Source: Paenibacillus sp. PastM-3 (GTDB taxonomy: Bacteria; Bacillota; Bacilli; Paenibacillales; Paenibacillaceae). Taken from it: a DNA stretch of 64,000 nucleotides. The stretch covers positions 310,001 through 374,000 of the forward strand of contig NZ_JARXXP010000002.1 in assembly GCF_029893965.1 (NCBI RefSeq), in the 5' to 3' direction. The notes under the pieces were generated by a model that searched no databases, was not told where the DNA came from, and saw only the letters and a program-made list of their open reading frames with translations. A program made the position numbers and the translations under genes. Below, piece by piece: positions 16,082 to 25,120 of this stretch (the first letter of the stretch is position 1; every line of letters starts with the position of its first letter).

Positions 16082-17191
16082 ATGACCGACATGAACGAGG
16101 GGTTACAGGACCGCCTTGAGAAATTTGGATTATCCCTTTATATGATACGCATAACCCTGGCTGCCTCCCTATCCTGGCTAGCCGTCCACAGCCTGTATGG
16201 AGATCACTACCTGTACTTCGCTCCGCTGGCTGCCATTCTGATTACACAGGGCACCGTCAAGGCTTCCCTGGAAAAAGGCTGCTACCGGCTGCTTGGGATC
16301 GTGCTTGGCGGAACCGTCAGCCTGATTGTGGGACGTTTTCTGGATGTCGGGATTGTCTCCCTCCTGCTGATTCTGCTGATCGGCATAGGCGTTGCAACCG
16401 CCTGCCGGATTAACATCCAGGCCGTCTCGCAGGTCGGCGTAACCTCTGTACTCGCGCTTACCTTCTACCATGACCATTATGTTGTATGGAGACTGGCGGA
16501 GACACTGATCGGTGTCCTAATCGCCCTGTTAATTAATATGATTATTGTCCCGCCCAAGGGCTTCGCAAAGGTTAGGGACTTGGCGCTTCAAGGAAGCCTG
16601 CTGCTGGCCGATTCATTAAGCGGACTCGCTTCAGGAGGCAGAAACGGTGAACCGGCCCGTGACATGCTGAAGCGCTCCGGCGTTCTGCTGACGAAGAGCA
16701 GCAGCCTGCAGAAGGAGCTGCTGTACACCCTGTCGCACTATCCGTGCCGCAAGGATCTGCGCGGGCTGACCCAGGCTACGGCGCATCTGCAGAAGGTTCA
16801 CTTCTATATTCAGGAAATCGCTGAAGAGCTGACCCTGCTGCCTGCCCACTACGCCGGTTCGGACCGGATGAATGAGGTAATGGCCGCTGCAGCCGACTGT
16901 GTCGCTCTCTACGGAACCCGGACGCTTTCTGATGCCGAAGCCCGGCGACCGCTGCCGGAATGTCTGCGCCGGGCCCGGGAGCTGCAGCTCACCTGGTTCT
17001 CCGAGCTGCAGGCGGAATGTCCGCTGACAGCCATCCGCGATCTAGGCGCCGTCTTTTCACATCTGAACCGGGTGCTTGATGTTATTGAGCAGGCCGATTA
17101 CACAGCCGTTTCCGCAGCGGCGCTGCCGGTAAGAAGCGGATCCGCCCGCAGCATCCGTCTCGGCAGCAAAGGACTCTCCCACAAGCTTTAA
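16082..17191 (+). CDS. Aromatic acid exporter family / FUSC-like membrane protein
   Basis: 369 residues. The N-terminal ~150 residues contain four to five hydrophobic segments (MIRITLAASLSWLAVHSLYG; FAPLAAILITQGTVKASLEKG; LLGIVLGGTVSLIVGRFLDVG) in the pattern of the ArAE_1/FUSC family, which is linked to efflux of aromatic acids or toxic compounds. The C-terminal ~200 residues are soluble and helical. A start at 16091 (MNEGLQ) has better spacing from GAAAGAAG than the one at 16082. Transcribed divergently from potA, with 287 bases between them. Substrate unknown. Confidence 0.8.
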   Translation: MTDMNEGLQDRLEKFGLSLYMIRITLAASLSWLAVHSLYGDHYLYFAPLAAILITQGTVKASLEKGCYRLLGIVLGGTVSLIVGRFLDVGIVSLLLILLIGIGVATACRINIQAVSQVGVTSVLALTFYHDHYVVWRLAETLIGVLIALLINMIIVPPKGFAKVRDLALQGSLLLADSLSGLASGGRNGEPARDMLKRSGVLLTKSSSLQKELLYTLSHYPCRKDLRGLTQATAHLQKVHFYIQEIAEELTLLPAHYAGSDRMNEVMAAAADCVALYGTRTLSDAEARRPLPECLRRARELQLTWFSELQAECPLTAIRDLGAVFSHLNRVLDVIEQADYTAVSAAALPVRSGSARSIRLGSKGLSHKL

Positions 17192-17213
17192 GCTTGGGAG
17201 GGTCTTTTTTTTC
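17173..17213 (+). terminator. Rho-independent terminator of the aromatic exporter-like gene
   Basis: Stem formed by CTCCCACAAGCTT and AAGCTTGGGAG with TTTTTTTT after it; it overlaps the final codons and stop of the gene. Confidence 0.88.
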
Positions 17214-17277
17214 AGGATAAGAACTTATCGCCCTTAATGCCTCCACAAAGGTCCGGAGCCGGCTTCCAAGTTAATGG

Positions 17278-17297
17278 CCCGCTTTGCGGGTTTTTTT
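17278..17297 (+). terminator. Short second terminator
   Basis: CCCGC TTT GCGGG followed by TTTTTTT, 65 bases beyond the previous terminator. Either a back-up terminator or the end of a short transcript; the 60 bases before it show no open frame. Confidence 0.6.
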
Positions 17298-17530
17298 GAC
17301 GTCCTGGAACCTGACTGGAGATAAAGACCCATTGGCGGCTCTTACACCGTACTCCGGCTGCAATTTTCTGTTGAAATTACAGTTGAAAACTCACTGCACA
17401 AGTATTAAAATTAGGATTATTTGCAGCATTTGTCGGAATTCAGTACTATAGAACCAGTTATGAATCTTTTATTGCCGATTCTGGTCGAATAAATGACCTC
17501 ATGCTGAACGTTTATCAATGTCTCATGTAT

Positions 17531-17612
17531 AATGGCAAACTGTCCGAAAGGGCAGGACGCAAAGCAATGGGCCTAACAATGCTCTGCTGCATTTATGGCT
17601 GCCAGGCCGCCG
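17531..17612 (+). ncRNA. Cyclic di-GMP-I (GEMM) riboswitch
   Basis: The core reads GGCAAAC, a hairpin with a GAAA tetraloop (TGTCC GAAA GGGCA), GGACGCAAAGC, then GGCCTAAC, a small stem (AATGC/GCATT) and TGGCTGCCAGGCC with the tetraloop receptor. These are the conserved blocks of the GEMM aptamer in the right order. A stem downstream (CGCTTT / AAAGCG) ends exactly at the GAGG of the next gene's ribosome binding site, so control is probably at translation. TATAAT at 17528 is too close to be its own -10; a weak TTTGCA/TACTAT pair ending near 17447 is a possible promoter. Confidence 0.9.
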
Positions 17613-17645
17613 CTTTCTGATAATCCTAAAAGCGAGGTTATAACA

Positions 17646-19517
17646 ATGCCGAACCACACTCTTGAACAGCCACGGCATGCGTTCAGCATAATGCCTGCCT
17701 TCAGTGCTGCTGATCCCAATCACTCCTCCATCCGTTCCAAGCCGTTTGAAGCGGCCGGAAATGAGGACAAGAATGGGAGAATCATCGTGCAAAATGACCA
17801 GATCTTTATAACGCCTCCCTTACCCGGCGGCAAGGCTGCCGTTATCTCTGCCCTTCACCCCGTTGTCCTCAAGATTAACAGGATCAGAGCCGCTGATCCT
17901 GTTGCTATTACTTCCTCCGACCATCTGAGCTGGGAAATCAGCGAGAAGCCGCAATACCAGATTACTGTTTCCGAAGACGGGCTGAGCGCCTACTTTACCC
18001 TCTACCGGGTCGAAAAGTATGCCTGGAGGCTGGTCAATTGCCCGGCCTCGGCTGAGGTCTGTGTCCGGGCGGAGCCGAACTATGATCTGCTGCTCTCCAG
18101 GCTGACCGTTAATCAGATTCTGGCCGAACTCTCCAATAGCTCCTTCATTCCCAATCTCAACATCCCTGCCTTGTATGCCGAGCTGAATAATCCGACTTAT
18201 CTCCCGGTCTGCATCGCAGTGGGCAAACCGCCGCTGCCGGGAACGGACGGACGGCTTGAGCCCCTAACCGGACTGTCCATGGCTGAAGTATTCAGCAGCA
18301 GTGAAGTCCCTGATCCGGAGAATATACTTGATTATCCAGGGGTCCCTTCTGTACGGACAGGCGGGATACTGGCGCGCAAGCTGCCTCCGCAGGAAGGCTT
18401 GCCCGGGGCTGACGTGTACGGCAGCATTCTGCCCTCTCCCCCGCCCGAGGATATCATCCTGAAGCCTGCTGAATGCTACTCCCTGCTCCCGAACGGGGAT
18501 ATTGCTGCGCGCCGTGACGGCCGGCCGCGGATTACAGGCTGGGGAACCCGGATGATGAGCATTGATTTTCCCGATATGCATGTAGTACAGAAGAGTATGA
18601 TCACCGCTAACAGTGCAGTTTGGTTTGCAGGAGATGTAATGTTTCCGGGTGGAATCGGTGAACACTGCACGATAGAGGCATTAGGAAACGTATACATATT
18701 CGGTGATGTCCGCCATGCCGTCATCGCCGCTACCGGAAGTGTAGTCATCCGCGGCAACGCTACGGACAGCCACATTTACTGCGGCGACTGCGGAGCAAGA
18801 CAGCACCGGCTGTATAAACTTCCCGGAGAGCTGATCGATGAGCTGACCTTGCTTAGAAACGCCGCCCTTCAGCTGGAGGAGAATCTACGCTCCCGTCAGC
18901 AGCCTGTAAAATACGGGCTGGTCGTACTGCTACTGCTGGAGAGCAAATACGTCCACCTTCCCGGCCTGATGCAGGGGCTGCAGGGGCTGCTTGCCGATGG
19001 CGAGCCTGCAGCTCCAGTTGACTACGGACAGTTGAAGCATATGCTGGATATCTTCCTGCATCCCGGACAGTTCACTGAATTTATTAATGATGCCGTGCTT
19101 GCAACCTTTCTGGGCCTGCTTAAGGAGCTTCGTGACGGGATTCTTCATATGCATGAGGGGAATGTCCGGCTTGATCTTGCCTGCTCGGAGGACAGTCTGC
19201 TCCATTCCGGAGGCGATCTTTGTATTCATGGAGAGGGCACTGTAAACAGCACACTGCTGGCAGCGGGCAATGTCCGCTTCCTGATGGCACAATCCGTATG
19301 CAGCGGTTCGGAAGTCGAAGCCGGCGACTCCATAGCGTTGCAGCAGGCCGGAGCTGCAGCAGGCCGGCAGTCTGTGCTTGCCGCCGGCTGCAAAATCAGC
19401 GTCCGCCATATAGAAGATACCCGGATAACCATTGGCGAACATACCGCCGAGTTCACTCTACCTGCGGGAGAGTCCGTCTTCACCGCCCAGAGCCTGCGGT
19501 TGAGAAACCGGACCTGA
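17646..19517 (+). CDS. FapA (DUF342) family protein under c-di-GMP riboswitch control
   Basis: 623 residues. The N-terminal ~100 residues are unlike known families to my eye. The middle (about 140-330) has the FapA N-terminal pattern (LTVNQILAELSNS, TGGILARKLPPQEGLPGADVYG) and the 330-400 and 500-620 parts are glycine/valine beta-helix repeats (VWFAGDVMFPGGIGEHCTIEALGNVYIFGDVRHAVIAATGSVVIRGN, split by a helical stretch). FapA-like proteins are linked to polar or flagellar assembly and, in Firmicutes, are poorly studied. The start at 17646 has GAGG 9 bases upstream; an earlier ATG (17595) lies inside the riboswitch. Confidence 0.85.
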   Translation: MPNHTLEQPRHAFSIMPAFSAADPNHSSIRSKPFEAAGNEDKNGRIIVQNDQIFITPPLPGGKAAVISALHPVVLKINRIRAADPVAITSSDHLSWEISEKPQYQITVSEDGLSAYFTLYRVEKYAWRLVNCPASAEVCVRAEPNYDLLLSRLTVNQILAELSNSSFIPNLNIPALYAELNNPTYLPVCIAVGKPPLPGTDGRLEPLTGLSMAEVFSSSEVPDPENILDYPGVPSVRTGGILARKLPPQEGLPGADVYGSILPSPPPEDIILKPAECYSLLPNGDIAARRDGRPRITGWGTRMMSIDFPDMHVVQKSMITANSAVWFAGDVMFPGGIGEHCTIEALGNVYIFGDVRHAVIAATGSVVIRGNATDSHIYCGDCGARQHRLYKLPGELIDELTLLRNAALQLEENLRSRQQPVKYGLVVLLLLESKYVHLPGLMQGLQGLLADGEPAAPVDYGQLKHMLDIFLHPGQFTEFINDAVLATFLGLLKELRDGILHMHEGNVRLDLACSEDSLLHSGGDLCIHGEGTVNSTLLAAGNVRFLMAQSVCSGSEVEAGDSIALQQAGAAAGRQSVLAAGCKISVRHIEDTRITIGEHTAEFTLPAGESVFTAQSLRLRNRT

Positions 19518-19536
19518 CCCATACTGACCCATACGA

Positions 19537-19583
19537 AAGAGCCTGCAGAATGCCGCACAAAGGCAGCCGGCAGGCTCTTTTGT
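19537..19583. terminator. Bidirectional terminator between fapA-like gene and DMT gene
   Basis: AAAGAGCCTGC pairs with GCAGGCTCTTT, flanked by A and T runs, between convergent genes ending at 19517 and 19622. Confidence 0.85.
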
Positions 19584-19621
19584 CTGATCATAACCAGGGA
19601 CCCCCTGGCGGAGCATCTCTT

Positions 19622-20515
19622 TTAGAGTGAAGGCTTCAGCCGCCGCTTACGCCCAAGATTTATATTCACCAGCAGAATACTGCCAACGATGAGCACCATC
19701 CCCGCGATAAGATTAAGCGTAATCCGTTCATGCAGCAGCACGACACTCGAGCCGATGGAAATCAGCGGAATCAGGAAGGTGAAGGAGCCCACCTTACCGG
19801 CCTCTCCCTCATTAATCAGCTTGAAATACACCATCCAGCCGAGGGCGATAACGAATACGGCGATAAACAGTGTATTCACAATAAAGGCGCTGCTCCAGGT
19901 AATGGCCGACCAGCTCTCTGTAACGGAGCCGGCACCCAGCAGGATCAGGCCTCCGATCATAATCTGCATGGCTGTCAGCCACAGCATATCCACCCGCGCC
20001 GCATTCCGCTTCATATATACGGTACCGAGCGCCCAGCAAAGCGCGCTGGCCAGAGCCAGCAGTACACCGGCCGCAGAGATGCTGCCGGTAAAACCGCCGA
20101 TGCTGAGCGCGGCTACCCCGGCGAAGCCAAGCAGGAGACCGAATATTTTCAGCCCGTACATGCTCTCTCCAAGCCAGATCCAGGCAAAGATACCCAGCAG
20201 TACAGGCTGCAGAAAGACAATGGCCGAGAACAGGCCGGAAGGGACATATTGCAGCCCTATGGTCTGAAACCCGTAGTAAAAGACGATACTGAGCACTGCC
20301 GAAGCCAGATAGACCGGCCACAGCCGCCGGAATTCAAGCTGCTTCCATTTGGGAAGTGCGGCTATAATCAGGATGATTCCCGCAATGACTGTACGGATAC
20401 CCGCGAAGAGCAGCGGAGGCGCATAGGTTAAGGCGATTTTGGAAAGAGGCCAGTTGATGCCCCAGACAATTACCAGAAAAGCAAGCAGCAGAACCGTTTG
20501 ACTGCGTTGTGACAT
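19622..20515 (-). CDS. DMT-superfamily (EamA) transporter
   Basis: 297 residues, ten hydrophobic segments in two EamA repeats: FLVIVWGINWPLSKIALTYAPPLLFAGIR opens the first and LLALASALCWALGTVYMKRNA the second. The typical exporter of amino acids or other metabolites; substrate not known. ATG at 20515 is preferred because AGAGGTG lies 7 bases before it; a GTG three codons earlier overlaps that site. It is divergent from a LysR regulator that starts about 100 bases away and may control it. Confidence 0.88.
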   Translation of the reverse strand: MSQRSQTVLLLAFLVIVWGINWPLSKIALTYAPPLLFAGIRTVIAGIILIIAALPKWKQLEFRRLWPVYLASAVLSIVFYYGFQTIGLQYVPSGLFSAIVFLQPVLLGIFAWIWLGESMYGLKIFGLLLGFAGVAALSIGGFTGSISAAGVLLALASALCWALGTVYMKRNAARVDMLWLTAMQIMIGGLILLGAGSVTESWSAITWSSAFIVNTLFIAVFVIALGWMVYFKLINEGEAGKVGSFTFLIPLISIGSSVVLLHERITLNLIAGMVLIVGSILLVNINLGRKRRLKPSL

Positions 20516-20612
20516 TGCGTTCACCTCTTGTATTATTTACATTCCAAATGATACAATAACCATGGTCATAATTGAAATGAATAATAATCATGAGGTGCAT
20601 ACCAAATTTGTT

Positions 20613-21512
20613 ATGAACAATAATCAGATTCTTTTATTTGTCAAAATTGCCGAAACCGGCAGCTTCACCAAAGCCGGTCAGGAGCTGAACATGACCCAGC
20701 CGGCGGTCAGCCGGGCCATCTCCGCTCTTGAGACAGAGCTTGACGTCAAGCTGCTGCTGCGTGACCGCCGCAGCGGGCTGGTGCTTACGGAGGTTGGCAA
20801 GCGTATCCTGATTATTTTCCGGGAGATTCTCAGCGGGTTCAACAAGGTGGAGCAGGAGGTTTCTGCGGAAAAGGGGCTGGAGAAGGGACTGATCCGGATT
20901 GGAGCCTTCCCGGCGGCGGCCGCTTACTTTGTCCCCAAGATCATTCGCTCTATTACGGACAGATATCCGGGCATTGACATTTCTGTGCATGAAGGCTCGG
21001 TCGCCGAGGTGAAGGAGTGGCTGGAGACCCGCCAGATTGATGCCGGACTGATCATCCCGCCGCTTGAGGAGTTTGAAACCATTCCGTTGTTCCGGGAGAA
21101 GCTGTACGCCGTGCTGCCGGAGGGACACCCCCTCGGCCGGAACGGGATTGTCCATGTAAAGGAACTGGAGCATGAACCCATGATGATCTGCAAAGCCGGT
21201 TATGAGCCTCCGGTCATTGATTTGTTCAGACGGGCAGACAGTGCGCTTAATGCAAAATATGTGGTTAACAGCTACAGCACCGCGCTGAGCATGATCAAAG
21301 AGGGTCTGGCGGTCGGCGTACTGTCCGAGCTGTCGCTGCTTGCGCCGCCCGGGAATGTTATGATCCGTGAGCTGTCTCCGGATGCTTACCGCGATATCCA
21401 TATCGCCGTCCATTCCCTGGAGGAGGCCTCCATTGCCGTCAGGCTGCTCATTGATACTGCGCTTGATATGTTTGCTGCGGACGGGAAGCTGAATCCGCCC
21501 ATACACCGTTAA
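20613..21512 (+). CDS. LysR family transcriptional regulator
   Basis: 299 residues. The N-terminal winged helix is plain (LLFVKIAETGSFTKAGQELNMTQPAVSRAISALETELDVKLLLRD, residues ~5-50) followed by the LysR substrate domain (IRIGAFPAAAAYFVPKII, PEGHPLGRNG, GLAVGVLSELSLL). It probably controls the divergent EamA exporter and/or the aldo/keto reductase 14 bases downstream, as LysR proteins usually act on divergent neighbours. The frame is open from 20562 and an ATG there would add 17 residues; neither start has a good ribosome binding site. Confidence 0.9.
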   Translation: MNNNQILLFVKIAETGSFTKAGQELNMTQPAVSRAISALETELDVKLLLRDRRSGLVLTEVGKRILIIFREILSGFNKVEQEVSAEKGLEKGLIRIGAFPAAAAYFVPKIIRSITDRYPGIDISVHEGSVAEVKEWLETRQIDAGLIIPPLEEFETIPLFREKLYAVLPEGHPLGRNGIVHVKELEHEPMMICKAGYEPPVIDLFRRADSALNAKYVVNSYSTALSMIKEGLAVGVLSELSLLAPPGNVMIRELSPDAYRDIHIAVHSLEEASIAVRLLIDTALDMFAADGKLNPPIHR

Positions 21513-21526
21513 AGAGGAGCGATAAC

Positions 21527-22501
21527 ATGAAATTTAAACGATTAGGCAACAGCGGGCTGCAGGTATCCGCCCTCGGCCTTGGAACCAATGCCTTCGGCAA
21601 GCGGGCCGATGAGAAAACCTCGATCGGGATTATCCATACCGCCCTGGCTCAGGGCATCAGCTTTATCGACACCGCCAATATTTATGCCGGCACCGAATCG
21701 GAACGGATTATCGGACTGGCACTGGAGGGCAGGCGGCATGAGGCAGTACTGGCCACCAAGGCAGGACTGCCGCGGGCTGAAGGCCCGTATGGCCGCGGCT
21801 CCTCGCGCCGTCATCTGATGCTGGAGCTGGAGGGGAGTCTGCGCCGCCTGAAAACAGATTATGTGGATCTTTACCAGATTCACACCTTTGACCCGCATAC
21901 TCCGCTTGACGAAACGCTGCGCACCCTGGATGATATGGTCTCCTCCGGGAAGGTCCGCTATATCGGCGCCTCCAATTATGCCGCCTGGGAGCTGATGAAG
22001 GCGCTCGGTATCAGCGAAGCGCGGAACTATATGAAATATACCTCAATTCAGTGCAGTTACTCGCTGGCTGACCGGACGCCCGAGAATGAGCTGCTGCCGC
22101 TCTGCCTGGATCAGGGACTGGGCATCATCCCGTATTTCCCGCTCGCCGGCGGTATCCTGACCGGCAAATACAGCGTCAGCGGCGCTGCTCCGGCCGGGTC
22201 GCGTGCAGAAACAGACCCGAACTTCAGCCGCTTCCTCAGCCCGGAACGGATTGAGCTGGGCGATGAAGTCAGCCGGATTGCTGCGGAACTCGGCACGACC
22301 CCTACCGCCCTGTCCCTGGCTTGGCTGATGCATCAGCCGGCTGTATCCACCGTCATTGTCGGCGCTACACGCGCGGAGCAGGTGCAGCAGAACCTGCACA
22401 GCGCTGCATTGGAGCTGGACAAGCAGACGCTGGAGCGGCTGGAGCAGGCCAGCCGGCCCTTCAGAAGCGGCGAACCGTTTGCCTTCTACCGGCTTCCGTA
22501 A
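21527..22501 (+). CDS. Aldo/keto reductase
   Basis: 324 residues of the AKR beta-barrel family (YhdN/AKR11-like). The catalytic set is visible: Asp in FIDTANIYAG, Tyr in the same segment, Lys in LATKAG and His in YQIHTFD. NADPH-binding residues lie in the C-terminal STVIVGATRAEQVQQNL. It reduces aldehydes or ketones of unknown identity. Start has AAAGAGGAG 8 bases upstream and follows the LysR gene by 14 bases, so co-transcription is likely. Confidence 0.9.
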   Translation: MKFKRLGNSGLQVSALGLGTNAFGKRADEKTSIGIIHTALAQGISFIDTANIYAGTESERIIGLALEGRRHEAVLATKAGLPRAEGPYGRGSSRRHLMLELEGSLRRLKTDYVDLYQIHTFDPHTPLDETLRTLDDMVSSGKVRYIGASNYAAWELMKALGISEARNYMKYTSIQCSYSLADRTPENELLPLCLDQGLGIIPYFPLAGGILTGKYSVSGAAPAGSRAETDPNFSRFLSPERIELGDEVSRIAAELGTTPTALSLAWLMHQPAVSTVIVGATRAEQVQQNLHSAALELDKQTLERLEQASRPFRSGEPFAFYRLP

Positions 22502-22512
22502 GCCTGGACGCC

Positions 22513-22570
22513 AAAAAGCCTATAGCCACCACTGCCGGAATCCGGCGGGGCGCAGCTATAGGCTTTTTTC
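22513..22570. terminator. Bidirectional terminator between AKR and hcp
   Basis: AAAAAGCCTATAG pairs with CTATAGGCTTTTTT around a GC-rich loop; it serves the convergent genes ending at 22501 and 22584. Confidence 0.9.
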
Positions 22571-22583
22571 GCATAACTACGAA

Positions 22584-24236
22584 TTATAGAACGGCCATAA
22601 ACCGCTCCATATCCTCTTGAACCGTGGTAATGCCGCCGATTCCGAAGGTATCGACCAGTACTTTAGCCACGTTAGGTGACAGGAAGGCCGGCAGTGTAGG
22701 TCCGAGATGGATGTTCTTGACGCCCAGATGCAGCAGCGCCAGCAGCACAATTACCGCTTTTTGCTCATACCAGGCAATGTTGTAGGCAATCGGCAGGTCG
22801 TTAACATCGTCCAGACCGAATACTTCCTTCAGCTTGAGGGCAATAACGACAAGGGAATAGGAGTCATTGCACTGGCCGGCGTCCAGCACACGCGGAATAC
22901 CGCCGATCTCGCCGAGATCAAGCTTGTTGTACTTGTACTTCGCACAGCCTGCGGTAAGAATAACGGTATCCCCTGGCAGCTCGGAAGCGAAGTCAGTGTA
23001 GTAATTACGGCTCTTCATCCGGCCGTCGCAGCCGGCCATTACGAAGAACTGCTTGATTGCACCGGTCTGTACCGCCTCAACCACCTGATCGGCCACGTTC
23101 ATCACTGCAGCATGTGCAAAACCGCCGACAATCTCGCCGGTTTCAATCTCTGTCGGAGCAGCGCACTCCTTGGCCCGGGCGATAATCACCGAGAAGTCCT
23201 TCTTGCCGTCTTCACCCGCCGGAATATGCTGCACTCCAGGGAAGCCGGTATTGCCTGTTGTATACAGACGGTCTTTATAGCTGTCCTTAGGCGGCACGAT
23301 GCAGTTCGTAGTCATCAGAATCGGACCGTTGAAGCTGGCAAACTCCTCGTTCTGCTTCCACCAGGCATTACCGTAGTTGCCGACAAAGTGACTGTATTTT
23401 TTAAAGGCAGGATAATAGTGGGCCGGCAGCATCTCGCTGTGCGTATACACATCTACCCCGGTGCCTTCCGTCTGCTTCAGCAGCTCCTCCATGTCCTTCA
23501 GGTCATGTCCGCTGATCAGAATCCCCGGATTACGGCCTACGCCGATGTTAACCTTGGTGATTTCCGGATTGCCGTATGTGGTTGTATTGGCCTGATCCAG
23601 CAGAGCCATCACATCAACGCCGTACTTGCCGCATTCCAGAACCAGAGCGGTAAGCTCTCCTGCACTCAGAGTGTCATCCAGCGTGGAAGCAAGGCCTTTC
23701 TCCATAAAAGCATGTGCGCCGGCATCGCCGAAGCCCAGCACTGCCGCATGCTCCATGTAAGCCGCCATCCCCTTCAGCCCGTAGGTCAGCAGCTCGCGCA
23801 GGGAACGTACATCTTCATTCTCTGTAGCCAGAACGCCCACAGTCTCCGACTTGGCAATCAGCTCTTCATCTGTCTCAGCAGTCCAGAGCGCAGCATCATG
23901 ATCCGCAAGCTCTGCTGTTACCCCGGCCAGCTTCAGCCGGCTGCTCCACTGGTTACGCAGCTGAAGTCCTCTCCGGATACCGGATGTAAAGGCCTCAGGA
24001 ACAAAATTAGCATTGGTTATCGTTGCAAACAGGCTCTCTATAATGAATTTATCAGTAACGGAGTCGGTCATGCCAAGCTCCCGTCCTTTGCGGGCAAAGA
24101 TGGAAATTCCTTTGAGCGTATAAACCAGCAGGTCCTGAAGATTGGCTACCTCACTGGTCTTGCCGCATACCCCCTGGATGGTACACCCTGTTCCTTTCGC
24201 CGCTTCCTGACATTGAAAACAAAACATGCTGCTCAC
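22584..24236 (-). CDS. hcp: Hydroxylamine reductase / hybrid-cluster protein
   Basis: 550 residues, full length for Hcp. The N-terminal cluster ligands are Cys6, Cys9, Cys18 and Cys24 (C-x2-C-x8-C-x5-C), the spacing of the oxygen-tolerant-lineage short-linker class. The hybrid-cluster region shows [49 protein letters not shown] and [12 protein letters not shown]. Hcp reduces NO or hydroxylamine in nitrosative stress. GTG start at 24236 with AGAGGAG 11 bases upstream. Divergent from a Crp/Fnr regulator with a perfect palindrome between them. No hcr reductase gene is adjacent. Confidence 0.95.
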   Translation of the reverse strand: MSSMFCFQCQEAAKGTGCTIQGVCGKTSEVANLQDLLVYTLKGISIFARKGRELGMTDSVTDKFIIESLFATITNANFVPEAFTSGIRRGLQLRNQWSSRLKLAGVTAELADHDAALWTAETDEELIAKSETVGVLATENEDVRSLRELLTYGLKGMAAYMEHAAVLGFGDAGAHAFMEKGLASTLDDTLSAGELTALVLECGKYGVDVMALLDQANTTTYGNPEITKVNIGVGRNPGILISGHDLKDMEELLKQTEGTGVDVYTHSEMLPAHYYPAFKKYSHFVGNYGNAWWKQNEEFASFNGPILMTTNCIVPPKDSYKDRLYTTGNTGFPGVQHIPAGEDGKKDFSVIIARAKECAAPTEIETGEIVGGFAHAAVMNVADQVVEAVQTGAIKQFFVMAGCDGRMKSRNYYTDFASELPGDTVILTAGCAKYKYNKLDLGEIGGIPRVLDAGQCNDSYSLVVIALKLKEVFGLDDVNDLPIAYNIAWYEQKAVIVLLALLHLGVKNIHLGPTLPAFLSPNVAKVLVDTFGIGGITTVQEDMERFMAVL

Positions 24237-24336
24237 TTGGCGTTCGCTCCTCTAAAATAATATCGTCACACAGGGCAGGACTCCGGTTCTTCCCGCCTTT
24301 ACAGTTACTGATTATTGTAGTAGACTTTCGCCATAC

Positions 24337-24360
24337 AATCGGTAACGGATGTTACCGATT
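24337..24360. promoter_or_regulatory. Perfect palindromic operator between hcp and the Crp/Fnr gene
   Basis: Ten-base arms AATCGGTAAC and GTTACCGATT with a 4-base centre (GGAT), 24 bases before the regulator's start and about 100 before the hcp start. The size and symmetry suit a Crp/Fnr dimer; the half-site differs from the E. coli CRP and FNR ones. Confidence 0.8.
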
Positions 24361-24383
24361 AAATTTAAATTTGGAGGAAACCG

Positions 24384-25091
24384 ATGATACCTGACCCTGC
24401 CGTCCTGCAGTCCTGTCTGCTGTTCCGGGGCAAGTCTGCGGAAGAATTGGAGCTCCTCCTGCACAAAATGATCTATACGGTGACTGCTTATCAGAAAAAT
24501 ATGCTGATCTTTGCCGAGGGCGATACTGCAGACCGGATCGGCATCATCCTCTCGGGACGGGTTGAGGTGCAGAAGACCCACCCTACCGGAAGCAGTGTAA
24601 CGATCGCCCATTTGAGCGCGGGGCAGACCATTGGCGAAGCCGTGCTGTTCCGCAAGGAAAATCTCGTTCCGGCCACCGTTACTGCCACCGGCCCCTGCCT
24701 GGTCATGTTCATCAGCAAGCATGAGCTGCTGCGGCTGTTCTCCGCCGATACGGACATCCTGACCCGTTTTATCGAAAATCTGTCCGAGCGGCTGGTGCTG
24801 GTCAACCGCAAAATCGAAATACTGTCCGCAGGACCCTTGCGGCGGCGGATGATTTATTTCCTGCTGGAGCAGGCAGTACAGCAGGCCTCGGACCATATCC
24901 GGCTGCCGTTCAGCCGCAAGGAGTGGGCCGAGCACCTGAACACAGCACGACCATCGCTCTCCCGCGAAATGGGGAATCTGCGCGATATAGGCTGGATCGA
25001 GTTCAAGGGCAGCCGGATTACCCTGCTGAACCGGGAAGCGATGCACGAATACATCCGTACGGACCAGCCGTCTGCGGGCCAGGACAAATAA
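24384..25091 (+). CDS. Crp/Fnr family regulator, probable HcpR-type
   Basis: 235 residues. Cyclic-nucleotide-binding fold at ~10-130 (GDTADRIGIILSGRVEVQKTH, GQTIGEAVLF), long dimer helix, then a Crp-type helix-turn-helix (LPFSRKEWAEHLNTARPSLSREMGNLRDIGWIEF). It lacks an N-terminal cysteine cluster, so it is not a classic oxygen-sensing Fnr. Being divergent from hcp suggests an HcpR-like sensor of NO that switches on hcp, acting through the palindrome at 24337. GGAGG lies 6 bases before the start. The aldehyde dehydrogenase gene follows by 29 bases. Confidence 0.87.
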   Translation: MIPDPAVLQSCLLFRGKSAEELELLLHKMIYTVTAYQKNMLIFAEGDTADRIGIILSGRVEVQKTHPTGSSVTIAHLSAGQTIGEAVLFRKENLVPATVTATGPCLVMFISKHELLRLFSADTDILTRFIENLSERLVLVNRKIEILSAGPLRRRMIYFLLEQAVQQASDHIRLPFSRKEWAEHLNTARPSLSREMGNLRDIGWIEFKGSRITLLNREAMHEYIRTDQPSAGQDK

Positions 25092-25120
25092 ACATTTGAT
25101 TCACGTTGGAGGGATTAGCT

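Noticed and set aside
17528-17533. TATAAT as the -10 of the riboswitch promoter
   Set aside because: Transcription would start inside the aptamer and remove its 5' strand, so the promoter must lie further upstream.
22707-24260. 517-residue plus-strand open frame
   Set aside because: Antisense shadow of hcp, which has complete cofactor motifs.
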